64,000 bases of DNA from Gammaproteobacteria bacterium (GTDB lineage: Bacteria; Pseudomonadota; Gammaproteobacteria; Steroidobacterales; Steroidobacteraceae), in assembly GCA_025357915.1 (NCBI GenBank), contig JANYLH010000027.1, positions 62,001 to 126,000 on the forward strand. Reading direction: 5' to 3'. Of the stretch, positions 40,105 to 50,359 are shown piece after piece; the first letter of the stretch is position 1; every line of letters starts with the position of its first letter. The translations under genes were made by a program, and so were the position numbers. The notes under the pieces are model-generated. The model saw only the letters and a list, made by a program, of their open reading frames with translations, did not search any database and had not been told where the DNA came from.

Positions 40105-40120
40105 TGCAGAATCCGTGCCA
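40105..40120 (-). promoter_or_regulatory. candidate sigma-54 (-24/-12) promoter of amtB
   Basis: Minus strand TGGCACGGATTCTGCA: GG-N10-GC, one mismatch to TGGCACGN4TTGCA. Confidence 0.6.
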
Positions 40121-40236
40121 CGGGCACTGCTGGCCGATTCGCCTCTGTGCGGGGGTTTGCGGCGCGCCGTTGCACCAATCTGGGCTTCGGGCACCGCGCA
40201 ACGCGCGATTTCGGGGCACTCATTCAGGAACCGGCT

Positions 40237-40512
40237 ATGGAAAACACCCAGATCGAAGAAATGGTCCGGCGCTTCATTGCGGGGCTCCCGGCGGCGCTTG
40301 GCAACATGCGCAGCGAACTGGAAGCCAATTTTCGCGCCGTACTGCAGGGTGCCGCGGGGCGTTTCGATCTGACTTCGCGCGCCGAGTTCGACGTCCAGGC
40401 CAAGGTACTCGAGCGCGCGCGCGCGCGAATCACCGAACTCGACGCGCGCGTGGCCCTGCTCGAGCAGCGGTTCGAGCAGCTCCAGCAGTCGCTCCCGCCG
40501 GTATCCGACTAG
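40237..40512 (+). CDS. ubiK: ubiquinone biosynthesis accessory factor UbiK (BMFP/YqiC)
   Basis: MENTQIEEMVRRFIAGLPAALGNMRSELEANFRAVLQGAAGRFDLTSRAEFDVQAKVLERAR; followed by comM. Confidence 0.9.
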   Translation: MENTQIEEMVRRFIAGLPAALGNMRSELEANFRAVLQGAAGRFDLTSRAEFDVQAKVLERARARITELDARVALLEQRFEQLQQSLPPVSD

Positions 40513-40552
40513 CCGATCACACTGGCTGGCACTGGCGGCGGCGGGCACGGGT

Positions 40553-42064
40553 GTGAGCGTCTCGCAGGTGTTGAGTCGGGCGCAGCTCGGGCTCGACGCG
40601 CCGCTGGTGCAGATCGAGGCACACCTGGGCAGCGGCCTGCCGGGCTTCAGCATCGTGGGGCTCCCTGCACCGGTGGTGCGCGAGAGCCGCGAGCGCGTGC
40701 GCTCGGCCATTGTCAATTCGGGGTACGAGTTTCCGCCAGGCCGCATCACCGTCAACCTGGCGCCGGTGGAGCTCTCGAAGGAAGGCGGCCGTTACGATCT
40801 GCCGGTGGCTCTCGCGTTGCTCGTGGCCAGCGGCCAGCTGCGGGTCCGCCGCCAGGCAGAAGCCGAGTGCTACGGCGAGCTGGGGCTGGGAGGCGAGCTG
40901 CGTCCGGTGCGCGGCCTGGTGCTGGCGGCCATCCAGGCCGCGCGGGTCGGGCACGACATGCTGTTGCCGCGCGCTGACCTGCAGGAGGTGGCTCTGGCGC
41001 GCCACCGGCAGGCCTTCGGCTTCACCAACCTGCGCGGCGTGTGCCGTTTTCTCGGAGGCGAAGCGGACGGCGAAGTCGCGGTGGCCGATCCTGGCGCCGC
41101 GAGTCCCTGCGTTCCCGTGCCCGCTGATTCGATCGACGAAGTCCGGGGGCAGTGGCGAGCGAAGCGGGCACTGACGATCGCTGCAGCCGGCGGCCACAGC
41201 CTGCTCATGGTCGGGCCGCCTGGCAGCGGCAAGACCATGCTCGCCTCGCGCCTCCCGGCGCTGCTCCCGCCGCTCACCGAAGCCGAGGCGATCGAGGTCG
41301 CGGGCATCGCCTCGATCAGCATGCCGGGCTTTGATCCGGCGCGCTGGGGGCAGCGGCCGTTCCGGTCCCCGCACCACGCCTCCTCCGCCAATGCCATCGT
41401 CGGCGGCGGCTCGAAGCTGCGCGCCGGCGAAATCAGCCTGGCCCATCACGGCGTGCTGTTCATGGACGAATTGCCCGAGTTCGACCGGCGTGTGCTCGAA
41501 GCCCTCCGTGAGCCGCTCGAGTCGGGCGCCATCACGCTGGCGCGCGCCGCCGACCGGCTCGAACTGCCGGCGGAATTCCAGCTGGTAGCCGCGATGAATC
41601 CCTGTCCCTGCGGTTACCTCGGCGACGATTCGCGCCGCTGCAAGTGCGGGCCACGGCGCGTGCAGCGCTACCGCAGTCGCATCTCCGGCCCATTGCTCGA
41701 CCGCATCGACCTGCACATCGAAGTGCCGCGCGTCGATCCCGCGTCGCTCCAGCGGGCCGCTTGCGCCGGCGAGGGGGCCAGGCTTGCCGGGTCGGTGCGC
41801 GCTGCGCGCGCCCTGCAACTGGCGCGGCAGCGCTGCTGCAACGCGCGACTCGATCATGCCGGCATCGAGGCGCATTGCCGCACCGAACCCGCCGCCCGCC
41901 GCCTGATCGCGCGCGTGAGCGAGCGCCTCGGGCTATCGGCCCGCGGCTATCATCGCTTGTTGAAGGTGGCGCGCACGATCGCCGACCTGGAGGGCACAGA
42001 CGCCCTCGGCGCCGCGCATGTCAGTGAAGCCGCGGGCCTGCGGCCGTCGGCCGAAGAACCCTAG
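40553..42064 (+). CDS. comM: YifB/ComM family Mg-chelatase-like ATPase
   Basis: [60 protein letters not shown]. Confidence 0.95.
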   Translation: MSVSQVLSRAQLGLDAPLVQIEAHLGSGLPGFSIVGLPAPVVRESRERVRSAIVNSGYEFPPGRITVNLAPVELSKEGGRYDLPVALALLVASGQLRVRRQAEAECYGELGLGGELRPVRGLVLAAIQAARVGHDMLLPRADLQEVALARHRQAFGFTNLRGVCRFLGGEADGEVAVADPGAASPCVPVPADSIDEVRGQWRAKRALTIAAAGGHSLLMVGPPGSGKTMLASRLPALLPPLTEAEAIEVAGIASISMPGFDPARWGQRPFRSPHHASSANAIVGGGSKLRAGEISLAHHGVLFMDELPEFDRRVLEALREPLESGAITLARAADRLELPAEFQLVAAMNPCPCGYLGDDSRRCKCGPRRVQRYRSRISGPLLDRIDLHIEVPRVDPASLQRAACAGEGARLAGSVRAARALQLARQRCCNARLDHAGIEAHCRTEPAARRLIARVSERLGLSARGYHRLLKVARTIADLEGTDALGAAHVSEAAGLRPSAEEP

Positions 42065-42576
42065 CCGCCCTTCAGCACCAGGTAATCGACGCCGGCCTTG
42101 ATGAGTTCATCGCCGAGGTCGGTGCGCCCACCCTTGGCGGGCATTGCGCCGGCAGTGCCCACGTAGCCCTTGATCGCGTGCTCATACAGCGCCGCCTTGC
42201 CCTTGGCGATGCGCGGCGCCCAGGCCGTGCGATCGCCGAACTTCGGTGCGCCGACCAGGCCGGCGGCGTGGCAGTTCTTGCAGACCGCTTCGTACAGGGC
42301 CGGCCCGTCCTTGGGCACCTGCAGGGCGATGGCGGATCCCTGCGCCGGGGCCGCGATCACCAGGGCGGAATTATCCGCGCCGGCCACGGCGACGCGCGCG
42401 AAGGGCTTGATCCGCTCACCGACGCTGTCCACGTATTTCGGATCCGAGTAGACCTCGGGCTCCTGGGTGCGGCCGGCCACCACCCGCGCCAGCGCGAAGA
42501 TGATGAGGGCGATCACGATCAGCCCGCCGATGATCATGCTGAAGGTATTGAAGAAATGGGTGTCTTGTTTGCTCAC
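42061..42576 (-). CDS. cytochrome c5-type c-type cytochrome
   Basis: N-terminal TM anchor; [21 protein letters not shown]. Confidence 0.88.
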   Translation of the reverse strand: MSKQDTHFFNTFSMIIGGLIVIALIIFALARVVAGRTQEPEVYSDPKYVDSVGERIKPFARVAVAGADNSALVIAAPAQGSAIALQVPKDGPALYEAVCKNCHAAGLVGAPKFGDRTAWAPRIAKGKAALYEHAIKGYVGTAGAMPAKGGRTDLGDELIKAGVDYLVLKGG

Positions 42577-42676
42577 GGGCAGTCCGATAGGTGGCCAAGG
42601 AACTCGATCGGGTCAATTATAACGGCTGAATCCGTATTCGTTGAACCGCCCGCAACTCCCGCCGCTCACGGCAGGA

Positions 42677-42753
42677 TGGCGCGCCCGGCGGGATTCGAAC
42701 CCACGACCCCTGCCTTCGGAGGGCAGTACTCTATCCAGCTGAGCTACGGGCGC
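42677..42753 (-). tRNA. tRNA-Arg(CCG)
   Basis: GCGCCCGTAGCTCAGCTGGATAGAGTACTGCCCTCCGAAGGCAG...GGTTCGAATCCCGCCGGGCGCGCCA; 7-bp acceptor stem, loop CTCCGAA, encoded CCA. Confidence 0.95.
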
Positions 42754-42823
42754 GGCGGCGCGCAAGATTACCCGAACCGCCCGGCCCGCGCGACCTGCCT
42801 GTAACCGGGCGGCCCGGCGGCCG

Positions 42824-43789
42824 CTACAACCAACCGCGGCGCTTGAAGATCAGGTAGGGAATGACCGCCGAGGTGACCATCAGTCCGAGCGCGCCCAGGA
42901 ACCCCCAGGACTCGTGGGCCCAGGGTATGTGGTCGAAATTCATGCCATAGATGGCGCCGATCACTGAAGGCGGGAGCAGGAACACCGTGACCACCGAGAA
43001 GATCTTCAGGATGTTGTTCTGGTCGATATTGATCATGCCCAGGGTGGCATCGAGTATGAACGAGACGTTGTTGCCGAGGAACGAGGCGTGGTCGCTCATG
43101 GCGATGACATCGCGCGAGAGCGTACGGAGCCGCGTGCGCACGTCGTTGGTGAGGTTGACCGCGGTCGCCTGCTGTACGAAGGCCAGCGCCCGCCCGAGGC
43201 TCACCAGGCTTTCGCGGGTCTTGGCGATGAGCTCGCCGCTCTGGCCGACGCGCTCGAGCACGGCCCGGAAGTCACGCGGCCCGCCGCGCCGGCGATGCGT
43301 GGGGCGCGTGAATACCTCGGCGGAAATGGCGTCGAGGTCCGCGCTGACGCGCTCGATGACGTCGGCCACGCGGTTGATGATCGCCTCGATGAGGCCAGCC
43401 AGCACCGCGGGCCCCGAACTGCACGCGGGCGCGTGACGCTCCGCGTAGCTGATGAAGCGCCGGAACGGCAGCGGGTCGGTGTAGCGGTTGGTAATCAGCC
43501 AGCCATCCTTGAGGATGAAGGTGACCTGTGAATTCTGCGGCAGGTCGGTGTCGAGCTTGGTGACAATGGTCGCGGTCAGGTAGATCGCGCCAGCCTCTTC
43601 GTAGAGCCGATTGGAGGATTCGATCTCGCGCATTTCCTCGCGCGTCGGTACGTCAACGCCGCACTGGGCCTCGATGGCCCGTTCCTCCTCGGGTGTGGGT
43701 TCGAGCAGGTCGATCCACAGCGTATCAGCGAGCGCCGCGTCGCCGGCGCTGACCAGCCCCTGGCCCTGTAGCGCGTAGCGGTTGAGCAT
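42824..43789 (-). CDS. corA: magnesium/cobalt transporter CorA family
   Basis: C-terminal IYGMNFDHIPWAHESWGF (GMN motif) and two TM segments. Confidence 0.92.
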   Translation of the reverse strand: MLNRYALQGQGLVSAGDAALADTLWIDLLEPTPEEERAIEAQCGVDVPTREEMREIESSNRLYEEAGAIYLTATIVTKLDTDLPQNSQVTFILKDGWLITNRYTDPLPFRRFISYAERHAPACSSGPAVLAGLIEAIINRVADVIERVSADLDAISAEVFTRPTHRRRGGPRDFRAVLERVGQSGELIAKTRESLVSLGRALAFVQQATAVNLTNDVRTRLRTLSRDVIAMSDHASFLGNNVSFILDATLGMINIDQNNILKIFSVVTVFLLPPSVIGAIYGMNFDHIPWAHESWGFLGALGLMVTSAVIPYLIFKRRGWL

Positions 43790-43812
43790 CGGCGCCGCGC
43801 GGCCCGCGCTGC

Positions 43813-44637
43813 CTAGCGACCTTTTTCGCTGGCGACGAGGTCGTTGACGATGCTGATCAGGTTGGCGGGGCTCCCCGCCATGTTGACGTCGGTGACGTAC
43901 TTGCCGTTGATCACGATCAGCGGCACGCCGTCCACGTGGTAGCGATGCACGAGGTCGTCGGCCTTCGCCATATTGGCCTGCACCGTAAAGGAATTGAGGG
44001 CATTGCTGAAATCCGCGGCGCTGATGCCGTGCGCCTTGGCGAAGGCCGTCTGCGCCGCCAGGGTTTCGCTCGCGTTGTCCTGCGCGAACATGTAGTTCTT
44101 GCGGTCGTGCATTTCAGCGAACACTTCGCTGTGCACGGCCGCTTCCTTGCCCAGCGCCTCGAGCGCGTAGAACAGCCGCGCGTGCGACTGGTGCACCGGC
44201 TGCCAGGTGACCGGCACGCGGCGGAAATCGACGTAGGGCGGCTTGCTCTTGCGCCAGCTCTCGAGATAAGGATCGAGCGCGTAGCAATGCGGGCAGGCGT
44301 ACCAGAACACTTCGATGACTTCGACCTTGCCCGGTGCGGCGTCAGTCGGCTGGGCCGGCACCAGCGGCCGGTAGTTGACGCCTGCGACCCACTTGCCCGA
44401 GGGCAGCTGGCCCGCGGCCGGGAGCGGCGAAACGCGCTCGAGCTTGGATTCCTCGGCCGCTGGCGCCGGCGCAGCCTTGGCATCGGTGCTCGCAGATTCG
44501 GCGGGGGCCGCAGGTTGCGCAGCCACCGGCACCGCCGGGGCTTCGGCCGGAGCGGCCGGCGGCGGGGTCTCGGGCTTGCCAGAGCAGGCGGCCAGCGCCA
44601 GCAACACCATGGCAGGCCAGGTCAGGGGTTTGTTCAT
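43813..44637 (-). CDS. dsbA: DsbA-type thiol:disulfide interchange lipoprotein
   Basis: Lipobox-like LALAAC|SG, Ala/Pro-rich linker, active site FWYACPHCYALDPYL, cis-Pro VPLIVINGKY. Confidence 0.9.
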   Translation of the reverse strand: MNKPLTWPAMVLLALAACSGKPETPPPAAPAEAPAVPVAAQPAAPAESASTDAKAAPAPAAEESKLERVSPLPAAGQLPSGKWVAGVNYRPLVPAQPTDAAPGKVEVIEVFWYACPHCYALDPYLESWRKSKPPYVDFRRVPVTWQPVHQSHARLFYALEALGKEAAVHSEVFAEMHDRKNYMFAQDNASETLAAQTAFAKAHGISAADFSNALNSFTVQANMAKADDLVHRYHVDGVPLIVINGKYVTDVNMAGSPANLISIVNDLVASEKGR

Positions 44638-44639
44638 GG

Positions 44640-45299
44640 TCAGCGCATTCCCTGCATGTAGGAAGCAAGATTCCGCATGTCCTCGTCCGTCAGGCGCGCG
44701 GCGATCGTGTGCATGATGTTGCCGTTGTCGCCGCCGAAGCTCACGCCCTTCTCGTTCTTCGAGTAGCGCACGTCGGCGCTGTAGGCGCCAAGCTGCTTGA
44801 TGACGTACAAGGATTGCTGGGCGCGCAGCGCGGGGTAGCCAGCCGCGGGGTTGCCGCGGCCGGTCGGGCCATGGCAGGCCGCGCAGGCGGGGATGGCGCG
44901 GGCGCGATCGCCGCTGCGGTAGAGTTTCTCTCCCGCCTGCCAGTAGGACGGGTCGGCCTCGAGACCGCTGGCCGCCTGCTGGGAAAAATAGGCGGCCACG
45001 TCCTCCATATTCTGGTCGCTGAGCGTGACGGCCATCGCCGGCATCATGGCCGCAGAGGCGTCGCCCGCCTTGCCGGTGCGCCGGCCATCATGGAGCAGAT
45101 GCAGCTGGTGCTCGATGTAGGCGGCATTCTGCCCGGCCAGGTTGGGCCATTCGGCGTTAATGCTGTTGCCGTTGGGGCCATGGCAGGCCAGGCAGGTGGC
45201 CGCGACCGCGGCGCCGGCCTCGGCGGAGCCCTTCGACCAGGAAACGGGCGCCGCAAGCAGCAGCAGGGCGCAGCAGGCCAGACGAATTGTCGCAGTCAT
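44640..45299 (-). CDS. diheme cytochrome c4-like
   Basis: Signal peptide; CLACHGPNG and CAACHGPTGRGNPAAGYPAL. Confidence 0.92.
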   Translation of the reverse strand: MTATIRLACCALLLLAAPVSWSKGSAEAGAAVAATCLACHGPNGNSINAEWPNLAGQNAAYIEHQLHLLHDGRRTGKAGDASAAMMPAMAVTLSDQNMEDVAAYFSQQAASGLEADPSYWQAGEKLYRSGDRARAIPACAACHGPTGRGNPAAGYPALRAQQSLYVIKQLGAYSADVRYSKNEKGVSFGGDNGNIMHTIAARLTDEDMRNLASYMQGMR

Positions 45300-45365
45300 G
45301 ATGTTATCCGTGTCAGCGGGACGTGCAATTGTACACCAGGGTCTGCGCACACTACATTCGTCGCG

Positions 45366-45965
45366 ATGAGTACCTACCCCAATGCCGCTCTGCTGTTGAG
45401 CGCGGCCCATCCTCGGCATTTTCCGCCTGACCTGGGTGCCGAAGCGGCCTTTGCCGGTCGCTCGAATGCCGGCAAATCCAGCGCCATCAACGCGCTCACG
45501 GGCCGGCGCGCGCTCGCCCGCACCGCGAAAACCCCGGGCCGCACCCGGCTGCTGAATTTCTTCGAACTGGCGCCGGGCTGCCGCATCGTCGATCTGCCGG
45601 GCTACGGCTATGCGGAAGCGAGTGCCGCGGAACGCGCCACCTGGGCGCCGATGACCACCGCGCTGGCCCAGCGCGCCTCGCTCCGCGGCCTGTTTCTCAT
45701 CGTCGACAGCCGCCGCGGTCTGCTCGAGGGCGACGACGGGCTGATCGCCTGGGCGGAGGCGGTGCGCTGCCCGGTCCACGTGCTGCTCAGCAAGACCGAC
45801 AAGCTCAAGCGCGCCGAGCTGGCGCAGGCCCTGGCGGCCGCGCAGCGCGCCCTGGCGGGGCGCGCCACCGTGCAGGCCTTTTCAGCCGTGGATGGCACCG
45901 GGCTCGAGGAGGCCAGGCACCAGCTGCACCAGTGGTTCCAGAAAATAAAAGGCCCCGGTGGCTAG
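45366..45965 (+). CDS. engB: ribosome biogenesis GTP-binding protein YihA/EngB
   Basis: EAAFAGRSNAGKSSAINALTGRRALARTAKTPGRTRLLNFF, IVDLPGYGYA. Confidence 0.95.
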   Translation: MSTYPNAALLLSAAHPRHFPPDLGAEAAFAGRSNAGKSSAINALTGRRALARTAKTPGRTRLLNFFELAPGCRIVDLPGYGYAEASAAERATWAPMTTALAQRASLRGLFLIVDSRRGLLEGDDGLIAWAEAVRCPVHVLLSKTDKLKRAELAQALAAAQRALAGRATVQAFSAVDGTGLEEARHQLHQWFQKIKGPGG

Positions 45966-45992
45966 AAATCTGGGGGGAGTAGCCACCGGGGC
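45952..45992 (-). terminator. Rho-independent-like terminator for the minus-strand OMP gene, overlapping the engB 3' end
   Basis: 13-bp perfect stem GCCCCGGTGGCTA/TAGCCACCGGGGC; minus strand continues CCTTTTATTTTC. Confidence 0.7.
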
Positions 45993-46095
45993 AGAGCAGC
46001 CCGCTCAGGGAGGGAAGCGGGGAGCGCATTGGTAGCACTCACATTCAGTTCGAGCGGGCCGGCCCGGGTTAGTTCCCTGCCAGCGGCGCCGGTTT

Positions 46096-46623
46096 CTAGA
46101 GAAAGGTATAGGTGGCGCCGAGCGACAGGAACGTCGGTTTTGCCGCCGTCTGCGCATCGAAGGCCTCATATTCCAGGCGCGCCGCGAAACTCCCGAAATG
46201 CAGTTGCACGCCGGCTCCGTAGGCGAGGTCGCTCCCGGTGGTGCGCAGCGAAAAACCCGGCGCCGAAGCGTCGGTCTTCCAGGAGACGTACCCGAGCTTG
46301 CCGTACACATCCACGAGCGGGATCGGCAGGAACGCCATGACGAAGCCGTCCGCGGCACGGGTTTTTGCCTGCGCCGTGCCCACACTGGAACTGCCGAGGT
46401 CGAGGTAGTTGATTTCGACGGCCAGCAGGCTCAGGGCTCGGATGCCGGCGATCAGCTTGTAGCCCTGGTCCCGATCCTTGAAATTGAAGTTGCTGCTGCG
46501 CAGGCCGCTCTCGGACTGGCCAAGCCCGGCGCCCAGGTAGAAGCCGTGGTCGACGCTGAATGCGGGGGCAGCGGTGAGGCCCAGGGCCAGCGCCGCGGTG
46601 ATTGCGAATTTTCCAGGCTGCAT
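46096..46623 (-). CDS. small outer-membrane beta-barrel protein (OmpA/OmpW-like fold)
   Basis: Signal peptide, FYLGAGLGQSESG, amphipathic strands, terminal GATYTFL. Confidence 0.75.
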   Translation of the reverse strand: MQPGKFAITAALALGLTAAPAFSVDHGFYLGAGLGQSESGLRSSNFNFKDRDQGYKLIAGIRALSLLAVEINYLDLGSSSVGTAQAKTRAADGFVMAFLPIPLVDVYGKLGYVSWKTDASAPGFSLRTTGSDLAYGAGVQLHFGSFAARLEYEAFDAQTAAKPTFLSLGATYTFL

Positions 46624-46737
46624 CGGTTTATCTTTGCGGTGACAGAGCGCGGTCCGCTCCGGACTGGCGCCAGTCTACGGCCCGCCGCCGCGCGCCAGCG
46701 CATGTCGGCGTCAGGCGACGCTTTGTTTGCATAATGA

Positions 46738-49509
46738 TCAGTGCGCCTGGTCCCAGTTGAGGCCGTGGCCCACGTCGACCCGCAATGGCACGCGCAGTGC
46801 GGCCGCGCCGACCATCAGCGCACGCACCTGCGCGGTGGCCGCGGCGAGGAAATCGGCCTGCACTTCCAGCACCAGCTCGTCGTGCACCTGCATCAGCAGT
46901 CGCGCGGGCACCTCGGGGCGCTGGCACCAGGCATCGACGTCCAGCATGGCGAGCTTGATGATGTCCGCGGCGGTACCTTGCATGGGCGCGTTGATCGCGC
47001 TGCGTTCGGCGTACTGCTGCAACGGGCGGTTGCGCGAGTTGATCGCGGGCAGGTACAGCCGCCGTCCGTATACGGTCTCGACGTAGCCGTCGCGCTTCGC
47101 GCGCTCGCGCGTGCTGTCCATGTACTGGCGGACGCCGGGGTAGCGCGCGAAGTAGAGCTCGACGTATTGCGCGGCGGCGCCGCGCTCGATCCCGAGCTGC
47201 TTCGCCAGGCCGAAGGCCGACATGCCATAAATCAGTCCGAAATTGATCGCCTTCGCCGAGCGGCGCTGATCGGCGCTCACCTGCTCAGGCGCGACGCCGA
47301 ACACTTCCGCAGCCGTGGCGCGGTGGATGTCCTGGTCGGCGGCGAAGGCGCGCAGCAAGCCCTCATCGCCCGAGAGGTGCGCCATGATGCGCAGCTCGAT
47401 CTGCGAATAGTCGGCGGCCAGCAGCAGCTGGCCCGGCGGCGCGATGAAAGCCTGGCGGATGCGGCGCCCCTCGGGGCTGCGGATCGGAATGTTCTGCAGG
47501 TTCGGATCGGTCGAGGACAGGCGCCCGGTCGCCGCGACCGCCTGGTGGTACGAGGTGTGCACGCGGCCGGTGACGGCGTCGATCTGCTCCGGCAACTTCT
47601 CGGTGTAGGTCGAGCGCAGCTTGGCCAGCGTGCGGTAGTCGAGGATGATCCGCGGCAGCGCGTGGTCGGCCGCCAGCTCCTCGAGCACGTCCTCGGCCGT
47701 CGAGGGCTGCCCGGTCGGCGTCTTGCGCAGCACCGGGATCTGCAGTTTCTCGAACAGGATCTGCTGCAACTGCTTCGGGGATTCGAGGTTGAATTCCTGC
47801 CCGGCGGCGCGATGCGCCTCGCCGCCGAGTTCGACCAGGCGTGCCGCGAGCTCGAAGCTGTGCTGCTTCAGCATCGCGCGGTCGATCAGCACGCCGCCGC
47901 GCTCCATCCGCTGCAGCACCGGCACCAGCGGCTGCTCGATTTCCGTGTATAGCTTCGCCAGCGCCGGAATCGCCTCGAGCTGCGGCCACAGCTGCTGGTG
48001 CAGCCGCAAGGTGATGTCGGCGTCCTCGGCCGAGTACTCGGCCGCGGTCTCGACGCTCACCTGGTCAAAGCTGATCTGCTTCGCACCCTTGCCGGCGACA
48101 TCTTCAAAATGGATGGTGCGGATGCCGAGGTATTTTTCGGCCATCGAATCCATGTCGTGGCGCGTCGCGGTGCTGTCAAGCACGTAGGATTCGAGCATGG
48201 TGTCGTAGCGCTGGCCGCGCAGCGCGATGCCGTGGTTTTCGAGCACATGCATGTCGAATTTCATGTGCGCGCCGACCTTGGCGTGCGCGGCGTCCTCGAG
48301 CAGCGGGCGCAGCGCTTCGAGTACCCGCGTGCGCTCGAGTTGCTCGGGTGCACCGGCATAGTTGTGCGCCACCGGAACGTAGGCGCCGTGCCCGGGTTCG
48401 ACGCAGAAGGAGACGCCGACGATCTGCGCTTGCATGTAGTCGAGCCCCGTGGTCTCGGTGTCGAAGGCGAACAGCGGCGCGCGCGCCAGCCGTTCGCACC
48501 AGCCGAGGAATTGCGTCCAGTCGTTGATGAGCGTGTAGTGCCGCTCGAGCGGGTCGGCGCCGGGCGGCGGCGCTGCCGCGACGGCCGGCGCGGCGGCGGG
48601 CGCGGCGGGATCCCCTGCGCCCGTGGCGGCAGCGCCGCTGCCGGCCGCGGTCTCGCCGCCCTCGAGAGCGCGCAGGAACGAGCGCATCTCCAGGCGCGTG
48701 TACAGCTCGCGCAGTGAGGCGGTATCCGGCGCGCGCGGCCTCAGCGCGGCTTCGTCGGCCGGCAGTTCGACATCGCAGCGTATGGTGGCGAGCGCTCGCG
48801 AGAGCGCGACGGTGTTGGTGCCGGCGCGCAGGTTCTCGCCGACCTTGCCGGGGATTTCCGCGGCGTGCGCCAGGATCCCTTCGAGCGTGCCGTAGGTGTT
48901 GAGCCACTTGGCGGCGGTCTTCGGACCCACCTTGTCGACGCCCGGGATGTTGTCCGAGCTGTCGCCGACGAGGGCCAGATAGTCGATGATCTGTTCGGGG
49001 TACACGTCGAATTTGGCTTTCACGCCGGCGCGATCGAGGAGCGAGTCGTTCATGGTGTTGATGAGCGTGATGCGCTCGTTGACCAGCTGCGTCATGTCCT
49101 TGTCGCCGGTCGAGATCAGCACCTGCTGGCCGGCTGCCGCGGCGCGCGCCGCCAGTGTGCCGATGACATCGTCCGCCTCGACGCCGCTGACGCGCAGCAG
49201 CGGCAGGCCCATGCCTTGCACCGCCTGCAGGAGCGGCTCGATCTGTGCGCGCAGGTCATCGGGCATCGGCGGCCGGTGTTCCTTGTATTGCGCGAACAGG
49301 TCGTCGCGGAAGGTCCGGCCCGGCGCATCGAACACCACCGCCAGAGGCGTGCCCGGGTAATCGCGCAGCAGCTTCTTCAGCATGTTGAGTACGCCGTGCA
49401 CCGCGCCGGTCGGCTCGCCGCGCGAAGTGGCGAGCGGCGGCAGCGCGTGGAACGCCCGGTACAGGTACGAGGAACCGTCGACGAGTATCAGGTCTGGTTT
49501 TGGAGACAT
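46738..49509 (-). CDS. polA: DNA polymerase I
   Basis: 923 aa; LILVDGSSYLYRAFHALP, FAFDTETTGLDYMQAQIVG, ADYSQIELRIMAHLSGD, LLMQVHDELVLEV. Confidence 0.97.
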   Translation of the reverse strand: MSPKPDLILVDGSSYLYRAFHALPPLATSRGEPTGAVHGVLNMLKKLLRDYPGTPLAVVFDAPGRTFRDDLFAQYKEHRPPMPDDLRAQIEPLLQAVQGMGLPLLRVSGVEADDVIGTLAARAAAAGQQVLISTGDKDMTQLVNERITLINTMNDSLLDRAGVKAKFDVYPEQIIDYLALVGDSSDNIPGVDKVGPKTAAKWLNTYGTLEGILAHAAEIPGKVGENLRAGTNTVALSRALATIRCDVELPADEAALRPRAPDTASLRELYTRLEMRSFLRALEGGETAAGSGAAATGAGDPAAPAAAPAVAAAPPPGADPLERHYTLINDWTQFLGWCERLARAPLFAFDTETTGLDYMQAQIVGVSFCVEPGHGAYVPVAHNYAGAPEQLERTRVLEALRPLLEDAAHAKVGAHMKFDMHVLENHGIALRGQRYDTMLESYVLDSTATRHDMDSMAEKYLGIRTIHFEDVAGKGAKQISFDQVSVETAAEYSAEDADITLRLHQQLWPQLEAIPALAKLYTEIEQPLVPVLQRMERGGVLIDRAMLKQHSFELAARLVELGGEAHRAAGQEFNLESPKQLQQILFEKLQIPVLRKTPTGQPSTAEDVLEELAADHALPRIILDYRTLAKLRSTYTEKLPEQIDAVTGRVHTSYHQAVAATGRLSSTDPNLQNIPIRSPEGRRIRQAFIAPPGQLLLAADYSQIELRIMAHLSGDEGLLRAFAADQDIHRATAAEVFGVAPEQVSADQRRSAKAINFGLIYGMSAFGLAKQLGIERGAAAQYVELYFARYPGVRQYMDSTRERAKRDGYVETVYGRRLYLPAINSRNRPLQQYAERSAINAPMQGTAADIIKLAMLDVDAWCQRPEVPARLLMQVHDELVLEVQADFLAAATAQVRALMVGAAALRVPLRVDVGHGLNWDQAH

Positions 49510-49578
49510 TGGGTGCCCTCAGGCGGCGCAGTATAGTGAGCCAGGCCGCACGTGGCGCGAGCGGACGAGGCGCAGGAC

Positions 49579-50145
49579 ATGAACGCCGTGGAATTGCAGG
49601 TCATCGTGATTGCCCCGGGCGCACTCGCGAGCGCGGCCACGCCGCTGCAGCCGGGGAGCGCGCCGGGTGGGCGGCTGCTGCAGCTGGCGCTGAGTCGCGC
49701 GACGGCCGTGGCCGGCCACGCCGTCACCGCGGTGCTCGGCGCGCACTCCGGAGATCTCGCTCCGGCACTCGGTCGCCTGCCCGTCTCTGTCGTGGTCAAC
49801 CGGGAATGGCGTGAAGGCCTGGCCGCGGCGATCCGCGCGGGGCTCGCGAGCCTCCCCGGCAGTTGCGGCGGCGCGCTGTTGTGGCCGGCGGATCAGTCCG
49901 GCGTCACCAGCGCCGACCTGCAGCGCCTGGTGGATGCCGCGCGGCGCAATCCGCGCAGCATCGTCGCGGCGCAGTACGGCGGCGGGCGTGGCCTGCCGGC
50001 GGTTTTCCCGCGCAGTGAGTTCGCATCACTCCTGGCGCTGCGCGGCGACGCAGGACTGGCCGCGTTGTTGCGCAGTCCGGCGGCGGGACTCATCGGCGTG
50101 CCGATGCCCGCCGCCGCGCCGGTTCCGGCCACTACTGGCTCTTAG
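49579..50145 (+). CDS. MobA-like/MocA-type nucleotidyltransferase family protein
   Basis: QLALSRATAVAGHAVTAVLGAHS, WREGLAAAIRAGLASLPG, LLWPADQSGVTSADLQRLVDA. Confidence 0.75.
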   Translation: MNAVELQVIVIAPGALASAATPLQPGSAPGGRLLQLALSRATAVAGHAVTAVLGAHSGDLAPALGRLPVSVVVNREWREGLAAAIRAGLASLPGSCGGALLWPADQSGVTSADLQRLVDAARRNPRSIVAAQYGGGRGLPAVFPRSEFASLLALRGDAGLAALLRSPAAGLIGVPMPAAAPVPATTGS

Positions 50146-50359
50146 CAGGATCCGGCAGGCGTGGCGCCTTGCCGCGCGTGGCTTCGCCGGCCGGGTCCGG
50201 CGCGGCGGGTGTTTCCGGCACGGCAGGCGTCTGCGGCATGGCCTGCGGTGCGGGATCTGGCAGGTACAACGCGCCCTTCTGGCCGCAGCCGCCGCAGGCC
50301 AGCAGCGCGCCGGCAGCAAAGAGCACGATCGACAGCCGCACGGGCCGCAGCGCGCTCAT
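50132..50359 (-). CDS. lptM: LptM/YifL-type small lipoprotein
   Basis: MSALRPVRLSIVLFAAGALLACGGCGQKGALYLPDPAP. Confidence 0.82.
   Translation of the reverse strand: MSALRPVRLSIVLFAAGALLACGGCGQKGALYLPDPAPQAMPQTPAVPETPAAPDPAGEATRGKAPRLPDPAKSQ

Noticed and set aside
42677-42753. tRNA-Arg as an integration site for a genomic island
   Set aside because: Flanked by housekeeping cytochrome c and corA genes; no integrase or direct repeat of the tRNA 3' end was noticed nearby.
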